A model generated the notes under the pieces. It worked only from the letters and a program-made list of their open reading frames with translations. It was not told where the DNA came from and ran no database searches. The position numbers were made by a program, and so were the translations under genes. A stretch of 64,000 bases of DNA from Paucibacter aquatile (GTDB taxonomy: Bacteria > Pseudomonadota > Gammaproteobacteria > Burkholderiales > Burkholderiaceae_C), in the NCBI RefSeq assembly GCF_002885975.1, contig NZ_POSP01000004.1:620001-684000 (forward strand), given 5' to 3'. Below are positions 44,112-50,987 of this stretch, piece after piece; position 1 is the first letter of the stretch, and every line of letters begins with the position of its first letter.

Positions 44112-44139
44112 CAGGCGCTGCCTCCTTGGTGTGCGCCTG
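44112..44139 (+). terminator. Possible weak terminator hairpin after prsT
   Basis: CAGGCGC at 44112-44118 pairs with GCGCCTG at 44133-44139 over a 14-nt loop. A T7 run follows only 17 nt later, so termination is uncertain. Confidence 0.4.
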
Positions 44140-44155
44140 ATTGGGGTGCTTGCAG

Positions 44156-44174
44156 TTTTTTTGGGGGGGGGGGG
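44156..44174. repeat. T7-G12 homopolymer tract upstream of the PEP-CTERM gene
   Basis: Seven T followed by twelve consecutive G (44163-44174), by far the longest homopolymer noticed in the window. It lies about 130-140 bp upstream of the predicted transcription start of the PEP-CTERM gene. Confidence 0.9.
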
Positions 44175-44244
44175 CAGATTTGAGGGTGTCGGAAATTTTT
44201 ACGGATGCCCTGGTTGTTGTGAGTTCTGTCCTCGGCCAAGTTTG

Positions 44245-44257
44245 TAAGTTGTTGATT
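44245..44257 (-). promoter_or_regulatory. IHF-binding site upstream of the PEP-CTERM gene
   Basis: TAAGTTGTTGATT fits the reverse complement of the IHF consensus WATCAANNNNTTR at every fixed base. It is 20 bp upstream of the sigma-54 -24 element, the usual place for IHF to bend DNA between an enhancer and such a promoter. Confidence 0.7.
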
Positions 44258-44276
44258 GTTAAATGAATTTCATTGT

Positions 44277-44291
44277 TGGCACGCCAAGTGC
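44277..44291 (+). promoter_or_regulatory. Sigma-54 promoter of the PEP-CTERM gene
   Basis: TTGGCACG-CCAA-GTGCT has GG at 44278-44279 and GC at 44290-44291 separated by exactly 10 nt. The -24 half is a full match to TTGGCACG; the -12 half keeps TGC. The expected start is near 44303, leaving a 36-nt leader. PEP-CTERM genes in Zoogloea are known to depend on RpoN with PrsK/PrsR. Confidence 0.8.
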
Positions 44292-44338
44292 TTGCGATAG
44301 GGCAGGGAATGTCCCAAACCTCTTTTGGAGAAACACTC

Positions 44339-45241
44339 ATGAACGCAGCAAAGAAAGTCCTCGCCGGCTTTGGTTTGATGGCAGCAGTGGCTTCCGCCAG
44401 CGCCGCTACCTTCCAGACCCCCGATGGTCTCCTGAATAACTTCGGTGGCTTCGACTGGTCGTCGTCGTCGTCCGTGCTCATCAAGAGCTACGACATTACC
44501 GCGCAGAACATTGGCTCTGGCTGCGCTGTCGGCGCTTTCGGCCCCAACTTCACCGGCGGCTGCACTGGCACGTCTGATGTGATCGACGTGTTCTACAACT
44601 CCTTCGCTGTGGCTGTTCTGCAGGCTGGTGGTGGTAACTTCGTGCTGCCCAATCTGGTGCAAGGCACCGGTGGTGCTGGCTACGAGATCACCGTGCGCGC
44701 AAACTTCCAAGAGAAGGTGACGTGCTTGAACTACAACTGCTCGCTGGTGTCGATCACTCCGATCACCGGTACCTGGGGCATCTACCTGGACAACACCCCC
44801 GACGCAGCCCTGGTTAGCCAGTCTGGTTTTGGTGACGGCGATCAAATCTTGGGCGGTTCTTTCACCGGTGGTCAAACCGTGGCCGGCCCACAGGGCTTTA
44901 CCAATCCGAGCAGCGGCCTGACCAGCGCTTCGGTGAATGGCACGACCAGCTACACCAACAATGCCTACATCTTGCCCAACCTGAATGGCACCACGGTTCA
45001 GTCGACCCTGGGCTTCCTGGGCGGCACCAACGGTACCTGGACCCAGCCGACTTCTTGGCAAGGTAGCGGCTTCGGCGTGGGCGGCAACGGTCTGCCGGTC
45101 GGCGACAACACCGCTTTCATCGGCCAAGCTGATGCCAGCCAGTCCTTCTTCTTCAGCGTGCCTGAGCCGACTTCGTTGGCTCTGACTGGTTTCGCTCTGC
45201 TGGGCCTGGGCCTGTCGGCTCGCCGTCGCAAGCAAGCTTGA
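44339..45241 (+). CDS. PEP-CTERM sorting-domain protein
   Basis: 300 aa. The signal peptide MNAAKKVLAGFGLMAAVASASA is followed by a Gly/Asn/Thr/Ser-rich beta domain without a recognised family; two close Cys pairs are visible (GCAVGAFGPNFTGGC and CLNYNC). The C-terminal sorting signal is VPEPTSLALTGFALLGLGLSARRRKQA at 274-300: the PEP motif, a hydrophobic helix and a basic cluster, the substrate of exosortase A encoded about 16 kb downstream. The start has GGAG 9 nt upstream. Base use is codon-biased as in highly expressed genes. It is monocistronic, with its own sigma-54 promoter and terminator. Probably a secreted or polysaccharide-bound matrix protein. Confidence 0.92.
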   Translation: MNAAKKVLAGFGLMAAVASASAATFQTPDGLLNNFGGFDWSSSSSVLIKSYDITAQNIGSGCAVGAFGPNFTGGCTGTSDVIDVFYNSFAVAVLQAGGGNFVLPNLVQGTGGAGYEITVRANFQEKVTCLNYNCSLVSITPITGTWGIYLDNTPDAALVSQSGFGDGDQILGGSFTGGQTVAGPQGFTNPSSGLTSASVNGTTSYTNNAYILPNLNGTTVQSTLGFLGGTNGTWTQPTSWQGSGFGVGGNGLPVGDNTAFIGQADASQSFFFSVPEPTSLALTGFALLGLGLSARRRKQA

Positions 45242-45293
45242 GCTTGTTTCAAAGCTGGCTTGGTCATTGATCAGGCTGGCTAGCAGCAAGATG

Positions 45294-45321
45294 AAAGGGG
45301 CGCTCTAGCGCCCCTTTTTTT
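45294..45321 (+). terminator. Terminator after the PEP-CTERM gene, possibly bidirectional
   Basis: AAAGGGGCGCT / AGCGCCCCTTT arms around a CT loop, followed by T residues on the plus strand; three A at the 5' side would give a short T-run on the minus strand for the convergent gene. Confidence 0.88.
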
Positions 45322-45365
45322 GTTTTGAGTTCTCTTTTTTGTCGGAAGCGATAGCCACCCTTCCT

Positions 45366-46469
45366 TCATCCGTGCTGCGTCGGCGTAATGGTTGGCTTCG
45401 TGGTGATCAGCTCCTCAAGGGGGTGTCGCAGGGATCGCGAGGTGGCAGCGGGGCCCGAGCCCAGCCTTCCCATGAACACGGCGCGATTTGAGGCGTCCGT
45501 GCCCAGCAGGGCTTCAAGCCGGGCTTTCACCTCCTGGGCCAGGTCAATCACCTTCGTTTCCCTGGAGAACTTGCGGTTCTCGCGTGCGTAGCGTGCAAAC
45601 ACAAGCGGAGTGATTTCCGGCTGCATTTGTAAATTCAAGTGCGTGGATGTGAGCCAAAACCTCTGCATCGCACGGCCGGCGTCCACGAAGTCTTCGAGTG
45701 TCCGAGCTTGTTGTTTTGCCACCAGCACGTAGTGCGCGCCGCAGCGCAGGCCTGGGAGAAGGTCCAGCTGAATTCTTGGTGCCCATGTCCCAGCCAGAAA
45801 TCGGTTGAAAAAGCGCACCCGCTCCCAGCTTCCCATGACGAACTCCATCAGGCGGGTCGTCATTGGGTCTGTGCCGAGCGCTTGTTCAGGAACTTTGCTC
45901 GTGCTGAACTGCTTGCGCCAGTCGATGATGTCGCGATGCACCTCGTAGGCCTCAGGGGAAGTCAGGCGGATCTTTGCGGAATGGAACATCAGCCAGGCGG
46001 TGTTCCAGCGGGCTTGGGGCCCTTCTAGCCACAAGATTTCGAAGCCGTCGCCGCAAGCCGATTCAAGTGATTGCTTCTGGCTCGCGGTCAGTGGGGTGGT
46101 ACTCAAGGGTCGCCGTTGAACGCTTCGGCTTTGAATGCAGTCAATCAATGGGCTGCGTGTTGAGCTGTCGCTGGGTGAGAAATGCCAGTCAAATACTGGG
46201 CGAGCCTCGGGTGAGGATGCTCTGTGCGTGGACACAAGTCTCAATCCGTATTCGCTGGCGGCAATGGCTGCAGTTTCGATCAGCGCGCCCAGTGCAATCT
46301 GACTCGGGTGTCCATCCAGGTCGTAGACGCAATGTTCTCGGGTGTCGAAGCCGTGAACAACGACATCGTGAGGCCCGACGATTTCGAAGCGCCAAGGTTG
46401 CGTGTTGTCTCCGCTGGGCGCCCACCGTGCCAGGTCCAGAATTCGATGAATCACTGCGAGTTCGTTCAT
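45366..46469 (-). CDS. Nitroreductase-family protein
   Basis: 367 aa. N-terminal MNELAVIHRILDLARWAPSGDNTQPWRFEIVG is the FMN-binding start of the nitroreductase fold. PSQIALGALIETAAIAASEYGLRL and, late in the protein, FVDAGRAMQRFWLTSTHLNLQMQPEI are further family segments (the last typically contacts FMN). It is longer than classic nitroreductases. The start at 46469 has AAGGAT upstream; the frame is open to 46571. It is divergent from a ThiF-family gene (119-bp gap). ThiF and nitroreductase domains occur fused in Rv1355c/MoeY-type proteins, so these two may work together. Substrate unknown. Confidence 0.78.
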   Translation of the reverse strand: MNELAVIHRILDLARWAPSGDNTQPWRFEIVGPHDVVVHGFDTREHCVYDLDGHPSQIALGALIETAAIAASEYGLRLVSTHRASSPEARPVFDWHFSPSDSSTRSPLIDCIQSRSVQRRPLSTTPLTASQKQSLESACGDGFEILWLEGPQARWNTAWLMFHSAKIRLTSPEAYEVHRDIIDWRKQFSTSKVPEQALGTDPMTTRLMEFVMGSWERVRFFNRFLAGTWAPRIQLDLLPGLRCGAHYVLVAKQQARTLEDFVDAGRAMQRFWLTSTHLNLQMQPEITPLVFARYARENRKFSRETKVIDLAQEVKARLEALLGTDASNRAVFMGRLGSGPAATSRSLRHPLEELITTKPTITPTQHG

Positions 46470-46588
46470 GTTGCAATCCTTGTCCGGCGCTGACGCCGCA
46501 TCTCTGCATGCTGGCTGGATTGTCGGGTTTTCATAGGGCATCATGTTCGAAATGGAAACACGCTGCCACATTGCTAAAAGGTACTTTC

Positions 46589-47473
46589 ATGAGTGCGCAT
46601 TCTGAGTTTGACTATGGGCGGGCGTTTTCCCGAAACATTGGTTGGTTGACCGAGGCTGAGCAGGCACGAGTTCGAGAGGCTCGCGTTGCAATTGCTGGCT
46701 TGGGCGGCGTGGGTGGGGCGCATTTGTTGACCCTGGCCCGCTTGGGTGTTGGTGCATTTCACATCGCTGACTTCGACCAATTTGAAGTTCATAACTTCAA
46801 TCGGCAAGTTGGTGCACAGATGTCCACTTTGGGTCGACCCAAAGCCGAGGTTCTCGCCGAAATGGCGCGAGAGATCAATCCTGAGGCTCATGTTGAGGCT
46901 TTTGCTGAAGGCGTTGCGCCCGAGAACCTGGATGCGTTTCTGTCGGGTGTCGATGTTTATGTCGATGGCATCGACTTTTTTGCTATCGAGGCGCGACGCA
47001 TGTTGTTTCGGGCCTGTTATGAGCGAGGGATCCCTGCTTTGACAGCTGCGCCGTTGGGCATGGGGGTTGCCTTTCTGTATTTCAAACCCGGTGGCATGAG
47101 CTTTGAGGATTACTTCAAAGTCGAGGGGCGTAGCCAGCAGGAGCAATATGCGCGATTCATTGCAGGCCTTTCGCCTGCGATGTTGCAGCGAGGCTATTTG
47201 GTGGCGCCGGAGGCTGTGAATTTTCACGAAAGACGCGGTCCCTCCACCATGATGTCTTGTGACCTTTGTGCGGGGGTGATGGGTGTTTCAGTCTTGAAGG
47301 TCTTGCTCAATCGCGGAGCTTTGAAGGCAGCGCCATGGGTCATGCAGTTCGATGCCTACAAGCAAAAGCTGAGCTTCACTTGGCGGCCCTTCGGGAATGC
47401 CCATCCATTGCAACGCCTGCTTTTGTTGTTGATTCGGCCGCTGCTGAAGGGTGTGGGGCGGCCTCGCTCTTGA
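46589..47473 (+). CDS. ThiF/E1-like adenylyltransferase
   Basis: 294 aa. The nucleotide-binding motif is VAIAGLGGVGGAHLLTLARLGVGAFHIADFDQFEVHNFNRQVGA, the hallmark of the ThiF/MoeB/E1 superfamily, with the Asp and Arg/Gln that hold ATP. DVYVDGIDFFAIEARRMLFRACYERGIPALTAAPLG follows. There is a CDLC pair near residue 230 but no second pair of zinc-binding Cys, and no evident transfer-Cys motif. The C-terminus is basic and hydrophobic (HPLQRLLLLLIRPLLKG). No ThiS/MoaD-like protein lies nearby, so it may adenylate a peptide, as in some modified-peptide pathways, or another acid. The start has AAGG 7 nt upstream. Confidence 0.8.
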   Translation: MSAHSEFDYGRAFSRNIGWLTEAEQARVREARVAIAGLGGVGGAHLLTLARLGVGAFHIADFDQFEVHNFNRQVGAQMSTLGRPKAEVLAEMAREINPEAHVEAFAEGVAPENLDAFLSGVDVYVDGIDFFAIEARRMLFRACYERGIPALTAAPLGMGVAFLYFKPGGMSFEDYFKVEGRSQQEQYARFIAGLSPAMLQRGYLVAPEAVNFHERRGPSTMMSCDLCAGVMGVSVLKVLLNRGALKAAPWVMQFDAYKQKLSFTWRPFGNAHPLQRLLLLLIRPLLKGVGRPRS

Positions 47474-47483
47474 GATCGATGCG

Positions 47484-47583
47484 CCTAGGGTATGTCCTAG
47501 GTGGGGCCAATAGCTGCGCGATTTTGTGTACCACTGCCGATTTCAAGCGTGGGGGACGCTTATTTGCAGGGGCTGAGCCTAGG
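47484..47583. promoter_or_regulatory. Cluster of three CCTAGG sites upstream of the export operon
   Basis: CCTAGG occurs at 47484-47489, 47496-47501 and 47578-47583, with TGCCA-TG-TGGCA at 47586-47597 next to the third. A sigma-54-like GG-N10-GC with TTTGCA lies between them (GG 47554, GC 47566), but its -24 half is poor. The 218-bp gap must hold the main promoter of the eps operon if one is present. Confidence 0.35.
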
Positions 47584-47691
47584 GTGCCATGTGGCATGAT
47601 GCCGGAGGTTTTTTCAGGCTGCTTTTTAGCGTGGCGTCCGTCGCAGCACTGGCAGTGTTTGCCGCAGCCGATGAATTTGAGAGGACATACC

Positions 47692-48330
47692 TTGAACAAG
47701 ATTCTTGCTTCGACCTTGCGCCGTGTTGGCCTTGTTTTCGGTGTTGCGGCATCGTTGCTGTTCTCCGGCTGCGCCAGCGTGGATGGCAAATTCCCGCCGG
47801 CACCCGCGAGTGCCACCAGCGGTGATTACAGTTACATCATCGGTGCAGGCGACTCCCTCAACATCATGGTCTGGCGCAATCCCGAGTTGTCGATGGTGGT
47901 TCCTGTCCGTCCCGACGGCAAGATTGCTGCGCCCTTGATCGACGAAATGGTGGTTCAGGGCAAGAACTCGGTCGCGGTTGCTCGTGAAATTGAAGCGCAG
48001 TTGGGCAAGTATGTGCGTGATCCGGTGGTCACGGTGATCGTGACCAGCTTCGTGGGCCCGTACAGCGAACAGATCCGCGTGATCGGTGAGGCTGCCCGTC
48101 CCCAGGCCTTGCCTTTCAAGCAAAAAATGACGGTGCTTGATGTGATGATCGCGGTCGGTGGACTGACGGACTTTGCAGCCGGCAACGAAGCCACCATTCT
48201 TCGGTCGGCCGACGGCGCTGGCAAACAATATTCCGTTCGCCTCAAGGACCTGATCAAACGCGGCGATGTCTCCGCCAATGTCGAAATGCGTCCGGGTGAT
48301 GTGCTGATCATTCCGCAGAGCTTGTTCTGA
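47692..48330 (+). CDS. XrtA-associated polysaccharide export lipoprotein (Wza/EpsE-like)
   Basis: 212 aa. Lipoprotein signal KILASTLRRVGLVFGVAASLLFSGCAS with lipidated Cys27. The polysaccharide-export (Poly_export) domain follows: YSYIIGAGDSLNIMVWRNPELSMVVPVRPDGKIAAPLIDEMVVQG, then one SLBB-type segment with EQIRVIGEAARPQALPFKQKMTVLDVMIAVGG. Family members form the outer-membrane channel or its periplasmic part. The start is taken as TTG 47692 because GAGAGGA lies 7 nt upstream; ATG 47671 is in frame but has no ribosome site. First gene of the long eps run. Confidence 0.9.
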   Translation: MNKILASTLRRVGLVFGVAASLLFSGCASVDGKFPPAPASATSGDYSYIIGAGDSLNIMVWRNPELSMVVPVRPDGKIAAPLIDEMVVQGKNSVAVAREIEAQLGKYVRDPVVTVIVTSFVGPYSEQIRVIGEAARPQALPFKQKMTVLDVMIAVGGLTDFAAGNEATILRSADGAGKQYSVRLKDLIKRGDVSANVEMRPGDVLIIPQSLF

Positions 48331-48336
48331 TCTCGG

Positions 48337-48356
48337 CAGTGCGAGTTCTCGCACTG
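48337..48356. repeat. Short perfect palindrome between eps genes
   Basis: CAGTGCGAG-TT-CTCGCACTG, 9-bp arms, six bases after the export-lipoprotein stop. No T-run follows, so it may be an mRNA-stability or processing hairpin rather than a terminator. GTGCGAG occurs again at about 48391. Confidence 0.6.
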
Positions 48357-48447
48357 GAGGGCTCGGTCCAGGTGGCTGGGTCAACGGTGCGAGATTGGCC
48401 TCGACGCGGGGCCCCTGCTTCTGTCCTAATTTTGGAACCCTAACTCG

Positions 48448-50040
48448 ATGGACTTACTCATTGCGCAGCTGCAGGCGATCGCCCGGCGGGTGTGGAAATA
48501 TCGTTGGACTGGCGTAGCCACCTCTTGGATTGTCGGCGTCATTTGTGCGGTGGTTGTTTGGATACTTCCGGATCGATATGAGGCCAATGCTCGTATCTTT
48601 GTGGACACGCAATCCATCTTGAAGCCCTTGATGTCGGGCTTGGCGGTGCAGCCCAATATCGAGCAGCAAGTCACCATGCTGAGCCGAACCTTGATCAGCC
48701 GTCCGAATGTTGAAAAGCTGGTTCGGATGGCTGATCTGGATTTGAAGAATCAGTCCAAGGCACAGCAAGAGGCCACCATTGAGAAAGTAACCAAGAGCCT
48801 GTCGATCCAGAGCACGGCTCGCGACAATCTGTACACCTTGGCCTACCGCGACAATGATCCTGAAACTGCCAAGCGGGTGGTTCAGTCTCTGGTCTCGATC
48901 TTCGTGGAATCGAGTCTGGGCGCCAGCCGCAAGGATGCGGCTACGGCCACCTCCTTCATCAACGAGCAGATCAAGTCGTACGAAGCCAAGCTGGAGGAGG
49001 CCGAAAGCCGCCTGAAAGAGTTCCGCCTGCGGAACATCCAGAACATGTCAGGTGACGGCAAGGATGCTGCCAGCCGACTGGGTGAACTCAGTGCTCAGTT
49101 GGAGCGTGCTCGTCTGGAGTACCGTGAGGCCGTCAATGCGCGCGACGCCGCCAAGGCCCAGCTGACTCAGGAGCGCTCCGGAAACACGAGCTCGCCCGTC
49201 AAGGCCTTGTTGCAAGAGGGGGACGCCGTGGTGGCGACGCCCGAGATCGACTCTCGCATCGATGCCCAGCGTCGCAACCTTGACGCCTTGCTGCAGCGCT
49301 ACACCGATCAGCATCCCGATGTGATCGGAGCTCGTAAGCTGATCAAAGATCTGGAGTCGCAGAAAGCCAAGGAAGTCGCTGAGTTGCGAAAGGCAGCTGC
49401 CGCAGCGGCGGCTGCGCCCGCACCATTGGGTGGTAACAGCGGCAGCTTGGCCTACCAAGAAATGAACCGCTTGCTGGCCACCAGTGAGGTTCAGGTGGCA
49501 GCGCTCAAGGCTCGTGTGGATGAGTATTCTTCGCGTTATGCCCAGGCTTTGTCGGCAGTCAAGACGGCGCCCCAATTGGAGTCTGAGGCCGCGCAACTCA
49601 ATCGTGACTATGCCATTCACAAGAAGAACTACGAGGACCTGGTGGCGCGTCGCGAATCGGCTTCAATCACTGGTGAGTTGGACGTCGCGTCCGGTGTTGC
49701 GGACTTCCGTCTGATCGATCCTCCGCGCGCCAATCCCAAGCCCGTCGCGCCCAATCGTCTCTTGCTGTTGGTGGGTGCATTGCTGGTTTCCCTTGTGGCC
49801 GGCGTGCTTGCCGCATTTGCCGTCAGCCAGTTGCGCCCGGTTTTCCATGACACCTTGGAAATGCGTGCTCGTCTGGATGTGCCAATCTTGGGTGTGGTGA
49901 CCCGCTTGGTGTCCGAGGCGGACAAGCGCAACCAACGTTCCGACCTGATCCGCTTTGGCGCAGCAACCGGTGGTTTGGTGGGAATGTATGTCCTGGGCCT
50001 GACGGCGCTGGCAATCATGTTGAGCAGGCAGGTGGTCTGA
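48448..50040 (+). CDS. XrtA system polysaccharide chain-length determinant (GumC/Wzz-like)
   Basis: 530 aa inner-membrane copolymerase. TM1 is at about 20-42 (VATSWIVGVICAVVVWILP) and a second near 440-462 (LLLLVGALLVSLVAGVLAAFAVSQL), with a further C-terminal helix about 505-525. The periplasmic part is a long coiled coil (INEQIKSYEAKLEEAESRLKEFRLRNI...). Wzz-type start RYEANARIFVDTQSILKPLMSGLAV and the Pro-rich LIDPPRANPKPVAPNRLLLL before TM2 are typical. It sets chain length with the tyrosine kinase encoded 1 bp downstream. It carries no kinase domain itself. Confidence 0.92.
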   Translation: MDLLIAQLQAIARRVWKYRWTGVATSWIVGVICAVVVWILPDRYEANARIFVDTQSILKPLMSGLAVQPNIEQQVTMLSRTLISRPNVEKLVRMADLDLKNQSKAQQEATIEKVTKSLSIQSTARDNLYTLAYRDNDPETAKRVVQSLVSIFVESSLGASRKDAATATSFINEQIKSYEAKLEEAESRLKEFRLRNIQNMSGDGKDAASRLGELSAQLERARLEYREAVNARDAAKAQLTQERSGNTSSPVKALLQEGDAVVATPEIDSRIDAQRRNLDALLQRYTDQHPDVIGARKLIKDLESQKAKEVAELRKAAAAAAAAPAPLGGNSGSLAYQEMNRLLATSEVQVAALKARVDEYSSRYAQALSAVKTAPQLESEAAQLNRDYAIHKKNYEDLVARRESASITGELDVASGVADFRLIDPPRANPKPVAPNRLLLLVGALLVSLVAGVLAAFAVSQLRPVFHDTLEMRARLDVPILGVVTRLVSEADKRNQRSDLIRFGAATGGLVGMYVLGLTALAIMLSRQVV

Positions 50041-50041
50041 G

Positions 50042-50983
50042 ATGAGCAGTCTGATTGAACAAGCGGCCCAGCGACTGGAGCAGCTGCGGCAAGCCGGCGT
50101 GGTGTTGCCCAATGATGCGCAGGCCATGCCACAGACCAACCCCGTTTCTTTTGCCGGCGATGGCACAGACTTGGCCTCGCTGGCTGTGGCTACGGTCCAG
50201 GCCAAACCGGAGGAGTTTCATGCCTCGTCCAAGCGGGTCGATCTGGATTTGGAGGCTTTGGCTGCTCAAGGCTTCTTGACACCCAATGCGGCGCGCTCCC
50301 ATATGGCGGATCAATATCGCGTCATCAAGCGCCCTCTGATCAAAAACGCCATGGGCAAAGGCGTGGCCAGTCTCAATCATGGCAATCTGATCATGGTGAC
50401 CAGCGCCTTGGCGGGCGAGGGCAAGAGCTTTACGTCGCTGAATCTGGCATTGAGCATTGCGGCGGAACTGGACAACACGGTGATGCTGGTGGATGCCGAC
50501 GTTGCCCGTCCCTCGGTTTTGCGCATGTTGGGTCTGCCTCAAGGCCCGGGTCTGCTGGACGTGTTGGAGGAGTCGGTGGACATGTCCAGCGTCCTGCTTC
50601 GCACCAATGTTGACAAGCTCACCTTGCTACCGAGCGGCACGCCTCATGCCCGCGCGACCGAACTCTTGGCCAGCGATGCCATGAGCCATCTGCTGGACGA
50701 TATGGCGCGGCGTTATCCCGATCGGATCATCATTTTTGATTCGCCGCCGCTGCTCTTGACCACAGAGTCTCGCGTTCTGGCATCGCATATGGGGCAGATC
50801 GTGGTGGTGGTTCACGCTGAGAAGACGGCACAGAGTGCAGTGCAGCAAGCTCTGGCGACTATCGAATCCTGCCCGCTGAAGATGCTGTTGTTGAATCAGG
50901 CCAATGCGAACAGTTCGGGCGGCTATGGCAGTGGTGGCTACGGCTACGGCTATGGCTATGGCACCGAAGATACGGCCAGCTGA
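50042..50983 (+). CDS. XrtA-associated tyrosine autokinase (BY-kinase)
   Basis: 313 aa. Cytoplasmic bacterial tyrosine kinase domain. Walker A is TSALAGEGKSFTSLNLALSIA with K128, Walker A' VMLVDADVARPSVLRMLG and Walker B RIIIFDSPPLLLTTES. The C-terminal tail is a Gly/Tyr cluster (GGYGSGGYGYGYGYG), the expected autophosphorylation site whose phosphorylation state controls oligomerisation and polymer length. The membrane activator is the chain-length protein encoded just upstream. The N-terminal about 90 residues are a linker rich in Ala and Gln. Confidence 0.92.
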   Translation: MSSLIEQAAQRLEQLRQAGVVLPNDAQAMPQTNPVSFAGDGTDLASLAVATVQAKPEEFHASSKRVDLDLEALAAQGFLTPNAARSHMADQYRVIKRPLIKNAMGKGVASLNHGNLIMVTSALAGEGKSFTSLNLALSIAAELDNTVMLVDADVARPSVLRMLGLPQGPGLLDVLEESVDMSSVLLRTNVDKLTLLPSGTPHARATELLASDAMSHLLDDMARRYPDRIIIFDSPPLLLTTESRVLASHMGQIVVVVHAEKTAQSAVQQALATIESCPLKMLLLNQANANSSGGYGSGGYGYGYGYGTEDTAS

Positions 50984-50987
50984 ACTC

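Noticed and set aside
47554..47567. Second sigma-54 promoter before the eps operon
   Set aside because: Spacing and the TTTGCA half fit, but the -24 half lacks TGGCAC; kept only as a weak note, not as a promoter call.
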